Shown here in pieces: positions 16,089 through 24,160 of a DNA stretch of 41,898 bases (its first letter is position 1; each line of letters begins with the position of its first letter). The notes below the pieces were generated by a model. The model was not told the origin of the DNA, did not search any database, and saw only the letters and a program-made list of their open reading frames with translations. The DNA is taken from contig NZ_JAUYAN010000116.1 in NCBI RefSeq assembly GCF_030693485.1, positions 1-41,898 of the forward strand, read 5' to 3'. Source of the stretch: Bradyrhizobium sp. GTDB lineage: Bacteria > Pseudomonadota > Alphaproteobacteria > Rhizobiales > Xanthobacteraceae. Both the position numbers and the translations under genes were made by a program.

Positions 16089-16793
16089 TCACGTCTTTCC
16101 CGCCATCTCCTTCGCCTTCTGCCCGAACATATTCCGGCGCGCTTCCTCGTCGAACGGTTCCTTGACGAATTTGCCGATCGCCAGCCCCGCCTGCACCTGC
16201 GGCCGGGCGCGGATCACGGCGTACCAGCGTTTGACATGCGGGTAAGCGTCGAGGGTGAAGCCCTGCGCCTTGTGAGTCATGGTCCAGGGAAAGCAGGCGA
16301 TGTCGGCGATGGAATACTCATCGCCCGCCACATAAGCCCCGGTCTTGCCGAGTTGCCGATCGAGCACGCCATAGAGCCTGGCCGCCTCGTCGCGGTAGCG
16401 TTCGATCGCATAGGGAATTTTCTCGGCGGCATAAAGAGCGAAATGGCCGTGCTGGCCGAGCATCGGTCCAAGCCCGCTCATCTGCCACATCACCCACTGC
16501 ACCACCCTGGAACGGCCGCGCATATCGCTGGGCAGAAAGCGGCCGGTCTTGTCGGCGAGGTAGATCAGGATCGCGCCGGTCTCGAACACCGAAAACGGCT
16601 CGCCGCCATCAGATGGCGCGTGGTCGACGATGGCGGGAATCCGGTTGTTCGGGCTGATGGCCAGGAATTCCGGGCGAAACTGTTCGCCGGAGCGGATGTT
16701 GACAGGAACCACGGTGTAGGGCAGCCCGAGTTCCTCCAGCATGATCGAGATTTTCCAGCCGTTCGGCGTCGGCGCGTAGTGCAGGTCGATCAT
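16089..16793 (-). CDS. Glutathione S-transferase family protein (YfcG/Ure2-like)
   Basis: A 234-residue protein with an N-terminal thioredoxin-like domain (YAPTPNGWKISIMLEELGL, then NNRIPAIVDH and SVFETGAILIYLA) and a helical C-terminal domain (about 90-210, with YSIADIACFPW). The PNGWK opening and the FETGAI glutathione-binding segment match the nu-class YfcG group, which reduces disulfides. ATG 16793 is chosen because AAGGA sits upstream and the fold begins there. It is transcribed toward the isomerase and quinone oxidoreductase genes, making a small redox or detoxification set. It diverges from the MetE-type gene across 134 bases. Confidence 0.9.
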   Translation of the reverse strand: MIDLHYAPTPNGWKISIMLEELGLPYTVVPVNIRSGEQFRPEFLAISPNNRIPAIVDHAPSDGGEPFSVFETGAILIYLADKTGRFLPSDMRGRSRVVQWVMWQMSGLGPMLGQHGHFALYAAEKIPYAIERYRDEAARLYGVLDRQLGKTGAYVAGDEYSIADIACFPWTMTHKAQGFTLDAYPHVKRWYAVIRARPQVQAGLAIGKFVKEPFDEEARRNMFGQKAKEMAGKT

Positions 16794-16927
16794 GGCTGAT
16801 CCTTGAGGGAAGCTGCCCACATCCTAGCCCGCGACGTCTCCGCCTTCCAGTCATCAAGGCGGTCTTGTGGGGCGACTGCCGAACATGCCACACAGGCGCA
16901 AACGATAACCCCAAGGGGAGGCCCACG

Positions 16928-17950
16928 ATGCTGTTTCCAACCACGATCGCAGGCTCATTGCCGAAGCCGGAATGGCTGGCCGAGCCCAATACGCTGTGGG
17001 CGCCCTGGAAATCCAAAGGCGAGGAACTGGCGCGGGCCAAACGCGACGCCACCCTGCTGGCGGTGAAACTGCAGGAAGATGCCGGCATCGACATCGTCAC
17101 CGAGGGCGAGCAGGCGCGCCAGCATTTCGTCCATGGCTTCATGGAGAAGATCGAGGGCATCGATTTCGCGCACAAGGTCGAGATGGGAATCCGCAAGGAC
17201 CGCTACAAGGCGATGGTGCCGCAGGTGGTGGCGCCCTTGCGGCTGAAGGGCCGCGTCCATGCCGACGAGGCCCGTGTCGCCCGCACCCACACCACGCGAA
17301 AACTGAAATTCACCCTGCCCGGCCCGATGACCATCATCGATACCGTCGCCGACGGTTATTATGGCGATCGCGTCAAGATGGCGTTCGCCTTTGCCGAACT
17401 GCTCAACGAGGAAGCCAGGGCCCTGCAGGCCGACGGCGTCGACATGATCCAGTTCGACGAGCCCGCCTTCAACGTCTTCATGGACGAGGTCTCGGACTGG
17501 GGCATCAAGGCGCTGGAGCGCGCCGCCGAGGGCCTGACCTGCGCCACCGCCGTGCACATCTGCTACGGCTACGGCATCAAGGCCAATACCGACTGGAAGG
17601 AAACGCTGGGCGCCGAGTGGCGGCAGTACGAGGATATCTTTCCGGCGATCGCCAAAAGTCCGATCCAGCAAGTCGCGATCGAATGCCGCAATTCAAAGGT
17701 GCCGCTGGACCTGCTGGCGCTGCTCACCGGCAAGATCGTGCAGGCCGGCGTGATCGATGTCGCCAGCGACACCGTCGAAACCGCGGAGGATGTCGTCAAG
17801 GTGATCGAGGCCGTCTCAAAGTTCGTGCCGAAGAGCAACATCATCGCGACCACCAATTGCGGCATGGCGCCAATGCGCCGAGATATCGCGGAAGCGAAGC
17901 TGATGGCGCTGGGCGCGGGCGCGAAGCTGGCACGGCAGAGGCTGGGGTGA
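16928..17950 (+). CDS. Short MetE-type (cobalamin-independent) methyltransferase
   Basis: A 340-residue protein equal to the C-terminal catalytic barrel of MetE, without the N-terminal domain that makes MetE about 750 residues. The zinc site is complete: H210 and C212 in VHICYG, E252 in IECRNS and C311 in TTNCGM. FDEPAF (177-182) and the start TTIAGSLPKP are also typical. Zinc-bound homocysteine or another thiol is the likely acceptor. Core-MetE proteins can use methyl donors other than folate polyglutamate, so assigning methionine synthesis from methyltetrahydrofolate would be too specific. AAGGGGAGG gives a very strong ribosome site before ATG 16928. It stands alone on this strand. Confidence 0.9.
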   Translation: MLFPTTIAGSLPKPEWLAEPNTLWAPWKSKGEELARAKRDATLLAVKLQEDAGIDIVTEGEQARQHFVHGFMEKIEGIDFAHKVEMGIRKDRYKAMVPQVVAPLRLKGRVHADEARVARTHTTRKLKFTLPGPMTIIDTVADGYYGDRVKMAFAFAELLNEEARALQADGVDMIQFDEPAFNVFMDEVSDWGIKALERAAEGLTCATAVHICYGYGIKANTDWKETLGAEWRQYEDIFPAIAKSPIQQVAIECRNSKVPLDLLALLTGKIVQAGVIDVASDTVETAEDVVKVIEAVSKFVPKSNIIATTNCGMAPMRRDIAEAKLMALGAGAKLARQRLG

Positions 17951-17951
17951 C

Positions 17952-17999
17952 CCGTCATCCCTCGCGATAACGGCGAAGCCGTTACGCGAGGGATGACGG
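17952..17999. repeat. Near-perfect palindrome overlapping a gene end
   Basis: The arms CCGTCATCCCTCGCG (17952-17966) and CGCGAGGGATGACGG (17985-17999) continue inward as TAACGGC / GCCGTTA around a GAA loop, with a single unpaired A at 17967. It begins one base after the + strand methyltransferase stop codon and contains the last five codons and the TAA (17982-17984) of the gene on the - strand. Confidence 0.9.
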
Positions 18000-18629
18000 C
18001 GGAGCTGTTGTGGCAATCAAAGCCACGCTCGGATGCAGCACCGGAACATAACCCGCCGCCAGCGCGCGCAGCGTCGAGGGTGGCGTCAACAGCATCGGGC
18101 CCCAGATCGCGCCGGCCGCGGCGTGGTAGCCTGCGAACGACCATTTTAACGGCCGACCCTGCACGACCAGATAACTCTCCGCCCCCTCCTGCAGCATCGC
18201 GCCGTCGGGCAATTCGCGCAGCGGCACCGCCAGCGGAGTGAGCCGCTTCCTGCCGCGATCCAGCCGCTCGCGGTGAAGCACGGCATCGATGTCGCGCGCG
18301 AGCACCCGGCTCACCCCGTTGCCCTGTTCCCAGCAACTGCGAAACAGGTCGGCATCGTCGCGGCGGCAATAGAAACAGGGGCGATGCCCGGCGGCGAGCG
18401 CGGTCGCTTCATCGAGAAAGAACAGCTCGGTCCAGCTGCGAGTGGCCATCACCGCGCGCCGGCGGCCCCGGAATTCGCAGACGCAGGTGAGCCACGCCTG
18501 GCTGGCCCAGCGCCGCGTCAGGGTTTTGGTTTCGGGATCGTGGATGATACCGCGATTGCCGGTGAACAGGCCACGATGCGGGGTGGCGACGATGTCGCCG
18601 GTGGGCGTGACGCGGTTTTGCAGCGGCAT
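17982..18629 (-). CDS. Uncharacterised protein with a four-cysteine, Ada-like metal site
   Basis: A 215-residue cytoplasmic protein. I know the sequence type (GNRGIIHD near the start, ELFFLDEATALAAGHRPCFYCRR in the middle, LTPPSTLRALAAGYVPVLHP near the end) as a conserved uncharacterised family. C49 and C51 plus C85 and C88 could bind one zinc. The segment FFLDEATALAAGHRPCFYC resembles the end of the Ada metal-binding domain, which has the pattern of large-residue, AxxAGYRPCxxC. The spacing C-x-C, 33 residues, C-x-x-C is close to Ada C-x3-C, 26 residues, C-x2-C. This is an inference from motif shape. The final PSSLA and the stop codon come from the intergenic palindrome. Confidence 0.8.
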   Translation of the reverse strand: MPLQNRVTPTGDIVATPHRGLFTGNRGIIHDPETKTLTRRWASQAWLTCVCEFRGRRRAVMATRSWTELFFLDEATALAAGHRPCFYCRRDDADLFRSCWEQGNGVSRVLARDIDAVLHRERLDRGRKRLTPLAVPLRELPDGAMLQEGAESYLVVQGRPLKWSFAGYHAAAGAIWGPMLLTPPSTLRALAAGYVPVLHPSVALIATTAPPSSLA

Positions 18630-18637
18630 GGGGGCCT

Positions 18638-18704
18638 GGCGAATGGCGAGTAGCGAATGGCGAATAATACCGCTCTATTCGCCATTCGCTACTCGCTATT
18701 CGCC
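18638..18704. repeat. Inverted repeat built from GCGAATGG/GCGAGTA units
   Basis: The 29-base arms (18638-18666 and 18676-18704) match with one mismatch around a 9-base loop. Each arm is itself made of short repeated units GGCGAATGG, GCGAGTA, GCGAATGG, CGAATA. It lies between the four-cysteine gene and the phosphoribosyltransferase and could form a long hairpin. Confidence 0.85.
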
Positions 18705-18708
18705 CTTA

Positions 18709-19236
18709 TCACACCCTGCCGTCGCGGATCGGCGGCTGGAATGACAGCGCGGTATCCCAGGGAAAATGGATCCAGGTGTCCTGCGACACTTCGGTAATGA
18801 ACGTGTCGACCAGCGGCCGTCCCTGCGGCTTGGCGTAAACCGCCGCGAAATGCGCGTCCGGCATCATCGTGCGCACCAGCCGCCCGGTCTTGCCGGTATC
18901 GACGAGATCGTCGACGATCAACAATCCTTTGCCGGTGCCGCCGCCGAGTCTTGCCACTTCCGACGAAACGTCCTTGAGAACCTGCAACTCACCTTGTTTG
19001 GTATGGTCGTAGCTGGCGATGCAGACGGTATCGATCACGCGAATGCCGAGCTCGCGCGCGACGATCGCCGCCGGCACCAGTCCGCCGCGGGTGATCGCGA
19101 CCATGGCATGAAACGGCCCGACGGCATTGAGCCGCCAGCTCAGCGCCCGGCAATCCCGGTGAAACTGGTCCCACGATACCGGAAAGGCCTTGCCGGCCTT
19201 CTCCTGCGCGCTCAGTTCCGGATGCTCGGCCATCAT
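18709..19236 (-). CDS. gpt: Xanthine-guanine phosphoribosyltransferase
   Basis: A type I phosphoribosyltransferase of 175 residues (174 if the second of two adjacent ATGs is used). It joins guanine or xanthine to PRPP in purine salvage. The PRPP loop is [15 protein letters not shown], the flexible-loop region follows [17 protein letters not shown], and the end TWIHFPWDT is a hallmark of the Gpt group that contributes the purine pocket. The family usually has about 150-165 residues; the extra is N-terminal ([14 protein letters not shown]). AGGGGA precedes the ATG pair. The gene lies downstream of the thioesterase gene with an eight-base gap. Confidence 0.88.
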   Translation of the reverse strand: MMAEHPELSAQEKAGKAFPVSWDQFHRDCRALSWRLNAVGPFHAMVAITRGGLVPAAIVARELGIRVIDTVCIASYDHTKQGELQVLKDVSSEVARLGGGTGKGLLIVDDLVDTGKTGRLVRTMMPDAHFAAVYAKPQGRPLVDTFITEVSQDTWIHFPWDTALSFQPPIRDGRV

Positions 19237-19243
19237 CGTTCCC

Positions 19244-19663
19244 CTACATCTTCCGGATAATGGCCGTGGCCGTCGCGGTGGCGACGATCTTGTCGTTTTG
19301 CATGAGTTCGGCGCTGAGCTGGCAGACTTCCCTGCCGCGCAGCACCACGCGCCCGACACCGCTCAGCGGCCCTGCTTTCGCCGGTCGGTGAAACTGGACG
19401 TTGAGGTTCAGCGTCGGCGCGAATTCGCCGGCGTCCAGCGTCGCGGTGAGCGCCGGGCCCATGGTGTCGTCGAGCATGGCGGCGAGAAAGCCGCCCTGCA
19501 CGTTGCCGGCCGGATTGAGGAATTCCTGCTTCGCCTCGAACGTGACCTCGGCGGTGCCGCGTTCGCCATCGATTGCGGCGAATTCGATGCCGAGCGTCAC
19601 CGCACAGGGCGGCGGCGGCAGCTCGCCGCGGACGATCTTCCAGAAGAACGAATTCTTGTCCAC
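19244..19663 (-). CDS. PaaI-type hotdog thioesterase
   Basis: A 139-residue single hotdog-fold domain. The core helix segment is [19 protein letters not shown], with the GG and Asp used by the PaaI group to hold and attack the thioester. [15 protein letters not shown] is the following strand pair. It probably hydrolyses an acyl- or aryl-CoA in the cytoplasm; which one is unknown. Its stop is eight bases before the phosphoribosyltransferase ATG, suggesting co-transcription of unrelated functions. Confidence 0.9.
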   Translation of the reverse strand: MDKNSFFWKIVRGELPPPPCAVTLGIEFAAIDGERGTAEVTFEAKQEFLNPAGNVQGGFLAAMLDDTMGPALTATLDAGEFAPTLNLNVQFHRPAKAGPLSGVGRVVLRGREVCQLSAELMQNDKIVATATATAIIRKM

Positions 19664-19696
19664 GACGCGCTTCCCGCTCCGCTTTCGAATGATCCG

Positions 19697-20437
19697 CTAG
19701 CGGGTGGTGATGTTCAGTCCCGCCAGCATCTCCTTGACCGCGTTCATCGCGGCAGTGAGTTTTTCCGGATCGCGCGAGCGGACCACGAGATTGGTGTTCG
19801 GCTTCTTTTCGTCGTCGATGAACGGGTAGCTGCCAATCACGGTGTCCGGATGCGCGTTGGCGATTTCGCGCAGGGGGCCACCGACGTCGCCTTCCCGCGC
19901 ATTGGCGCGAACCGATTCCGACAGCATCCGCACGCCGGATTTCAGCTTCGGCGCCACGATGTCCATCATCGCCTGCATGATGGTCGGCACCCCCGCCATC
20001 ACGATGACATTGCCGATCTTGAAGCCTGGCGCGAGAATGGTGGCGCTCTGGATCAGTTCGGCGCCGTCGGGGATCCGCGCCATGCGCAGCCGGGCCTCGT
20101 TCAGATCCTGCGCACCCCAGCGCTCCTTGAACCGCGCCACGACTTCCGGATGGTGGTCGATGCCGACGCCGAACGCCTTGGCGATGGCGTCGGCGGTGAT
20201 GTCGTCATGGGTCGGCCCGATACCGCCGGTGGTAAAGACGTACTCGTAGCGATGCCGCAGCGCATCAAGGGCGGCGATGATGTCGGCCTCCTCGTCGGCG
20301 ACGACGCGGACCTCCTTGAGGTCGATCCCGATATTGGTGAGGTATTCGGCGATAAAGCCGATGTTCTTGTCCTTGGTCCGGCCGGACAGGATCTCGTCGC
20401 CGATCACCAGAATGCCCGCGGTGACGATCTCGCTCAT
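19697..20437 (-). CDS. MoCF/CinA N-terminal domain protein
   Basis: A 246-residue protein with the molybdopterin-binding (MoCF) fold: VIGDEILSGRTKDKNIGF at the start and FTTGGIGPTHDDITADAIA in the middle. It corresponds to the N-terminal half of CinA, which has ADP-ribose pyrophosphatase-like COG1058 activity. The C-terminal nicotinamide mononucleotide deamidase domain is absent. Such stand-alone proteins are common and are usually labelled competence/damage-inducible or molybdopterin-binding, though neither role is shown. ATG 20437 has GGAGAGG upstream and begins the conserved sequence. Confidence 0.9.
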   Translation of the reverse strand: MSEIVTAGILVIGDEILSGRTKDKNIGFIAEYLTNIGIDLKEVRVVADEEADIIAALDALRHRYEYVFTTGGIGPTHDDITADAIAKAFGVGIDHHPEVVARFKERWGAQDLNEARLRMARIPDGAELIQSATILAPGFKIGNVIVMAGVPTIMQAMMDIVAPKLKSGVRMLSESVRANAREGDVGGPLREIANAHPDTVIGSYPFIDDEKKPNTNLVVRSRDPEKLTAAMNAVKEMLAGLNITTR

Positions 20438-20681
20438 AACCTCTCCCTCGCCCTCTATCGTGACTGTGCGCAAGCAACGCCTTGAAGTCACGGGGTTTTG
20501 CTGCCGAAATAAGCACCGGCCAGCCGTTTTTTGAGGCAGCTGGTGGAACCCTCCCTACCAAATGCCCCCGGTGAATGCATATCGCGCTGGCCCGGCGCTT
20601 GCTACCATCCCTTTCAGTCATGCACTGTCGCGCATGGTCCTGGAACGGGCTCGGAATGACCTTGGAAAAGCGTCGGGATAT

Positions 20682-22100
20682 ATGGCAGTTGCGTTCGATG
20701 AAATGAATGGGCCCGGCGGCGAGATCCGGCCGGCCTACCAGGAACTGTCCCGCTGGTTGAAAGAAACGCCCGCGGAGGCGCTGGAATATCGCCGCCAGGA
20801 GGCGGAACTGCTGTTCCGCCGGATCGGCATTACCTTTGCCGTCTATGGCGACGCCGAAGCCCAGGAACGGCTGATCCCGTTCGACGTTATCCCGCGAATC
20901 ATGGCGGCGAAGGAATGGGCCATCCTGGAGAAGGGCCTGAAGCAGCGCGTGCGCGCGCTCAACATGTTCCTGCGCGACATCTATCACGGCCGCGACATCC
21001 TGCGCGCCAACATCATTCCCGACGACCTGATCTTCCAGAACCCGGTGTTCCGGCCGGAGATGAACGGCCAGCACGTGCCGCACGACGTCTATGTCCACAT
21101 CGCCGGCATCGACATCGTCCGCATCGATCCGGAAGAGTTCTACGTGCTGGAGGACAATGCGCGCACGCCTTCCGGCGTGTCCTACATGCTGGAAAACCGC
21201 GAAATCATGATGCGGCTGTTTCCCGACCTGTTCGCCCGCCACCGCGTCGCGCCGGTGGAAAAATATCCGGACGAACTCTTGTCGGCGCTGCGCTCGGTGG
21301 CGCCGCTCAGCGCCTCGTCGGAGCCGACGGTGGCGCTGATGACCCCCGGCGTCTACAATTCCGCCTATTACGAGCATTCGTTCCTCGCCGACAAGCTCGG
21401 CATCGAACTGGTCGAGGGCCGCGACCTCATCGTCAAGAACGACGAAGTGTTCATGCGCACCACCGAGGGCCTGAAGCGGGTCGACGTGATCTACCGCCGG
21501 GTCGACGACGACTTCCTCGATCCCCTCACCTTCCGCCCCGATTCGGCGCTCGGCGTGCCCGGGCTGATGTCGGCCTATGCGGCCGGCAACGTCACGCTGG
21601 CCAACGCGGTCGGCACCGGCATCGCCGACGACAAGGCGGTCTATTCCTACATGCCCGAAGTGGTGAAATTCTATCTCGGCGAAGAGCCGATCCTGAAGAA
21701 TGTGCCGACCTGGCGCTGCCGCGAGCCGAAGGATCTGGCCTACGTGCTCGATAATCTGAGCGAACTGGTGGTGAAAGAAGTGCATGGCTCCGGCGGCTAC
21801 GGCATGCTGATCGGGCCCGCCGCCACCAAGGCAACCATCGAAGCGTTCCGCGACAAGCTCAAGCGCGAGCCCGAGGGTTTTATCGCGCAGCCCACGCTGG
21901 CGCTGTCGACCTGCCCGACCTGCGTCGAATCCGGCCTCGCGCCGCGCCACGTCGATCTCCGGCCGTTCGTGCTGACCGGCAGCAACCACGTCACCATCGT
22001 GCCCGGCGGGCTGACGCGGGTCGCGCTGAAGGAGGGATCGCTGGTGGTCAATTCCAGCCAGGGCGGCGGCACCAAAGACACGTGGATACTGGACGAGTAG
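20682..22100 (+). CDS. Circularly permuted ATP-grasp protein (DUF404/DUF407)
   Basis: A 472-residue member of the CP_ATPgrasp family, predicted to join an amino or peptide substrate to a carboxylate using ATP. Family landmarks include EMNGPGGEIRPAY, FDVIPRIMAAKEWAILEKGL, YVLEDNARTPSGVSYMLENR, LVVKEVHGSGGYGMLIGP and the C-terminal GGLTRVALKEGSLVVNSSQGGGTKDTW. ATG 20682 gives the usual family length; an in-frame ATG at 20562 would add a poor-quality extension. It is followed 18 bases on by an alpha-E gene and then a transglutaminase-like gene. This trio normally travels with the Anbu peptidase, found here at 36736. Comparative genomics predicts a peptide-forming or peptide-tagging system, without biochemical proof. 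Confidence 0.93.
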   Translation: MAVAFDEMNGPGGEIRPAYQELSRWLKETPAEALEYRRQEAELLFRRIGITFAVYGDAEAQERLIPFDVIPRIMAAKEWAILEKGLKQRVRALNMFLRDIYHGRDILRANIIPDDLIFQNPVFRPEMNGQHVPHDVYVHIAGIDIVRIDPEEFYVLEDNARTPSGVSYMLENREIMMRLFPDLFARHRVAPVEKYPDELLSALRSVAPLSASSEPTVALMTPGVYNSAYYEHSFLADKLGIELVEGRDLIVKNDEVFMRTTEGLKRVDVIYRRVDDDFLDPLTFRPDSALGVPGLMSAYAAGNVTLANAVGTGIADDKAVYSYMPEVVKFYLGEEPILKNVPTWRCREPKDLAYVLDNLSELVVKEVHGSGGYGMLIGPAATKATIEAFRDKLKREPEGFIAQPTLALSTCPTCVESGLAPRHVDLRPFVLTGSNHVTIVPGGLTRVALKEGSLVVNSSQGGGTKDTWILDE

Positions 22101-22118
22101 AGAGAGCAAGATTCCCGC

Positions 22119-23063
22119 ATGCTGTCACGCACCGCCGAAAACCTGTACTGGCTGGCCCGTTACGTCGAACGCGCCGAATATCTCGCGCGCACCATCGAGG
22201 CGACGCTGCGGGTCACAGCACTGCCGAACACCTATATCGGCAAGACCAACGAATGGGATTCGGCGCTGCTGACCGCCGGCGTCAGCGCCAGCTTCTACGA
22301 AATCTACGAGGAAGCCGACGAACAGAACGTCGTCGAATTCCTGTCGTTCTCGCCGGCCAATCCCTCCTCGATCAAGAATTGCATCGAAAACGCCAGGCTG
22401 AATTCGCGCTCGGTACGCACCGCGCTGACCTCCGAGATGTGGGACAACATCAACTCCGCCTGGATCGACCTGCAGGAGGTCTGGGGCAAGGGCACCAAGA
22501 CGCGCGAGGAACTGGCGAAATTCCTGCGCTTCGTGCAGGAAACCTCGCTGCGGTTCGACGGCTCGGCCTACCGGACCATGCTGCGCAACGACGCCTACTG
22601 GTTCTCGCGGCTCGGCCTGCATCTGGAGCGCGCCGACAACACCGCCCGCATCCTCGACGTCAAATATCACGTGCTGCTGCCCGAAGAGGAACATGTCGGC
22701 GGCCCGCTCGATTACTACCAGTGGACCTCGATCCTGCGCTCGGTCTCGGCGCTGACCGCTTATCACTGGGTCTACCGCGAGACGCTGAAACCGTGGCTGA
22801 TCGCCGATCTCCTGATCCTCAACGATTCGCTGCCGCGTTCACTGGCGAGCTGCTACGGCAACCTGGTGCGCAATCTCGACCAGATCGGCGTCGCCTATGG
22901 CCGCCAGGGCGCTGCCCAGCGCCACGCCCGCGGCGTCCGCAATCGGCTGGAGCACAGCCACATGGACGACATCTTCCAGCGCGGCGTGCATGAATTCATC
23001 CAGGAATTCATTCTGGACAACGGGCGGCTCGGCGAAATCATCACCAAACAGTATCTGATCTGA
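22119..23063 (+). CDS. Alpha-E domain protein (DUF403)
   Basis: A 314-residue, mostly helical cytoplasmic protein of the alpha-E family. It opens MLSRTAENLYWLARYVERAEYLARTIE, the family signature, and has FWFSRLGLHLERADNTAR-like text in the centre (YWFSRLGLHLERADNTARIL) and QFILDNGRLGE-like sequence at the end. No enzymatic role is known. Its strict linkage with CP-ATP-grasp and transglutaminase-like genes suggests a partner or scaffold for the ligase. It is 18 bases from the ATP-grasp gene and clearly in the same operon. Confidence 0.93.
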   Translation: MLSRTAENLYWLARYVERAEYLARTIEATLRVTALPNTYIGKTNEWDSALLTAGVSASFYEIYEEADEQNVVEFLSFSPANPSSIKNCIENARLNSRSVRTALTSEMWDNINSAWIDLQEVWGKGTKTREELAKFLRFVQETSLRFDGSAYRTMLRNDAYWFSRLGLHLERADNTARILDVKYHVLLPEEEHVGGPLDYYQWTSILRSVSALTAYHWVYRETLKPWLIADLLILNDSLPRSLASCYGNLVRNLDQIGVAYGRQGAAQRHARGVRNRLEHSHMDDIFQRGVHEFIQEFILDNGRLGEIITKQYLI

Positions 23064-23072
23064 TGGAGTATC

Positions 23073-23111
23073 GTCATTCCGGGGCGATGCGAAGCATCGC
23101 TCCGGAATGAC
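23073..23111. repeat. Short palindrome inside the ATP-grasp operon
   Basis: GTCATTCCGG, GGCGATGC, loop GAA, GCATCGCT, CCGGAATGAC: a continuous 18-bp stem with one G.T pair. It is the compact form of the type at 13258 and 14281. It lies between the alpha-E stop and the transglutaminase start, so it would appear as a hairpin in the operon transcript. Confidence 0.85.
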
Positions 23112-23134
23112 AGCGGACAAGAGTTGTACACGCC

Positions 23135-23974
23135 ATGCGCCTGCGAATTGCCCATTCCACCAGCTATCGCTACGAACCGCCGGCCACCGGCGTGATCCAG
23201 ATTCTGCGCATGACGCCGGGCAGCCATGACGGCCAGTACGTCGCCGAATGGCAGATCGACGTCACCACCGACTCCCGGCTCCAGGTGCATCAGGACGCGT
23301 TCGGCAATGTCACGCATGTCCTGACCGAAGGCGCGATCGCCGACCTTACCATCACGGTCGAGGGCCTGATCGAGACCCACGACACCGGCGGCGTGCTGCG
23401 CGGCACCGACGAGCGGTTTCCGCCGAGCCTGTTCCTGCGTTCGACCGATCTGACCGTGGTCAATCCGGCGATGGCGAACTTCGCGCGCGAGCTGCGCTCG
23501 GAATCGGAGAGCGACGTGCTCGGCTTTCTGCATGCGCTGATGATGCAGATCAACGAACACATGACGTTCGACGAAGACCCCACCAACAGCGGCACCTCGG
23601 CGGTGGAAGCCTTCGCGCTGAAGCGCGGGGTGTGCCAGGACTACGCGCATATCTTCATCGCCTGCGCGCGCACCGGCGGCGTGCCGGCGCGCTTCGTCGC
23701 CGGGCACTTCCTGCGCTCCGACGGCATGGTCCAGCAGCAGGCCGGCCACGCCTGGGCGGAAGCCTTCGTGCCCGACCTCGGCTGGGTCGGATTCGATCCG
23801 GCCAACGCCATCTGCACCACCGACGCCCACGCCCGCGTCGCCATCGGCCTCGATTATCTTGGCGCCGCACCGGTGCGCGGCACCCGCTATGGCGGCGGCA
23901 TGGAGACCCTGACGGTGGCGGTCAGGGTCGAACAAGTGGGCGGACGGCAGGGCCAGTCGCAAACCCAGTCGTAA
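23135..23974 (+). CDS. Transglutaminase-like cysteine peptidase
   Basis: A 279-residue protein with an N-terminal beta domain (RLRIAHSTSYRYEPPATGVIQ, about 1-110) and a transglutaminase core. The triad is C167 in KRGVCQDYAH, H205 in AGHAWAEAF and D221 in GFDPANA. No signal peptide is seen, so it should act in the cytoplasm with the ATP-grasp and alpha-E proteins. In bacteria this fold mostly cuts or transfers amide bonds, so it may process what the ATP-grasp ligase makes, or remove it. The tail after about residue 245 is poorly conserved and Gln-rich. Confidence 0.92.
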   Translation: MRLRIAHSTSYRYEPPATGVIQILRMTPGSHDGQYVAEWQIDVTTDSRLQVHQDAFGNVTHVLTEGAIADLTITVEGLIETHDTGGVLRGTDERFPPSLFLRSTDLTVVNPAMANFARELRSESESDVLGFLHALMMQINEHMTFDEDPTNSGTSAVEAFALKRGVCQDYAHIFIACARTGGVPARFVAGHFLRSDGMVQQQAGHAWAEAFVPDLGWVGFDPANAICTTDAHARVAIGLDYLGAAPVRGTRYGGGMETLTVAVRVEQVGGRQGQSQTQS

Positions 23975-24160
23975 CGCCCTTCATTCCGCCGCGCGCAATT
24001 GCGCGCCGGCAAAGATGCACTTTCTCGTCGTGTGACATGATGGTCGGCGCCTTTGCGCCGGTTCGACGATGCTTGACGCTTGACATCGGTCCGTACTCCC
24101 CGTGTGATGGGGAACCACAATAACAATAAGCGCAATGCACAATTTTCCAGGGAGGTTTTG

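Noticed and set aside
20265..22109. 614-codon open frame on the - strand across the ATP-grasp gene
   Set aside because: It is the antisense of a well-supported family protein and has no recognisable domain.
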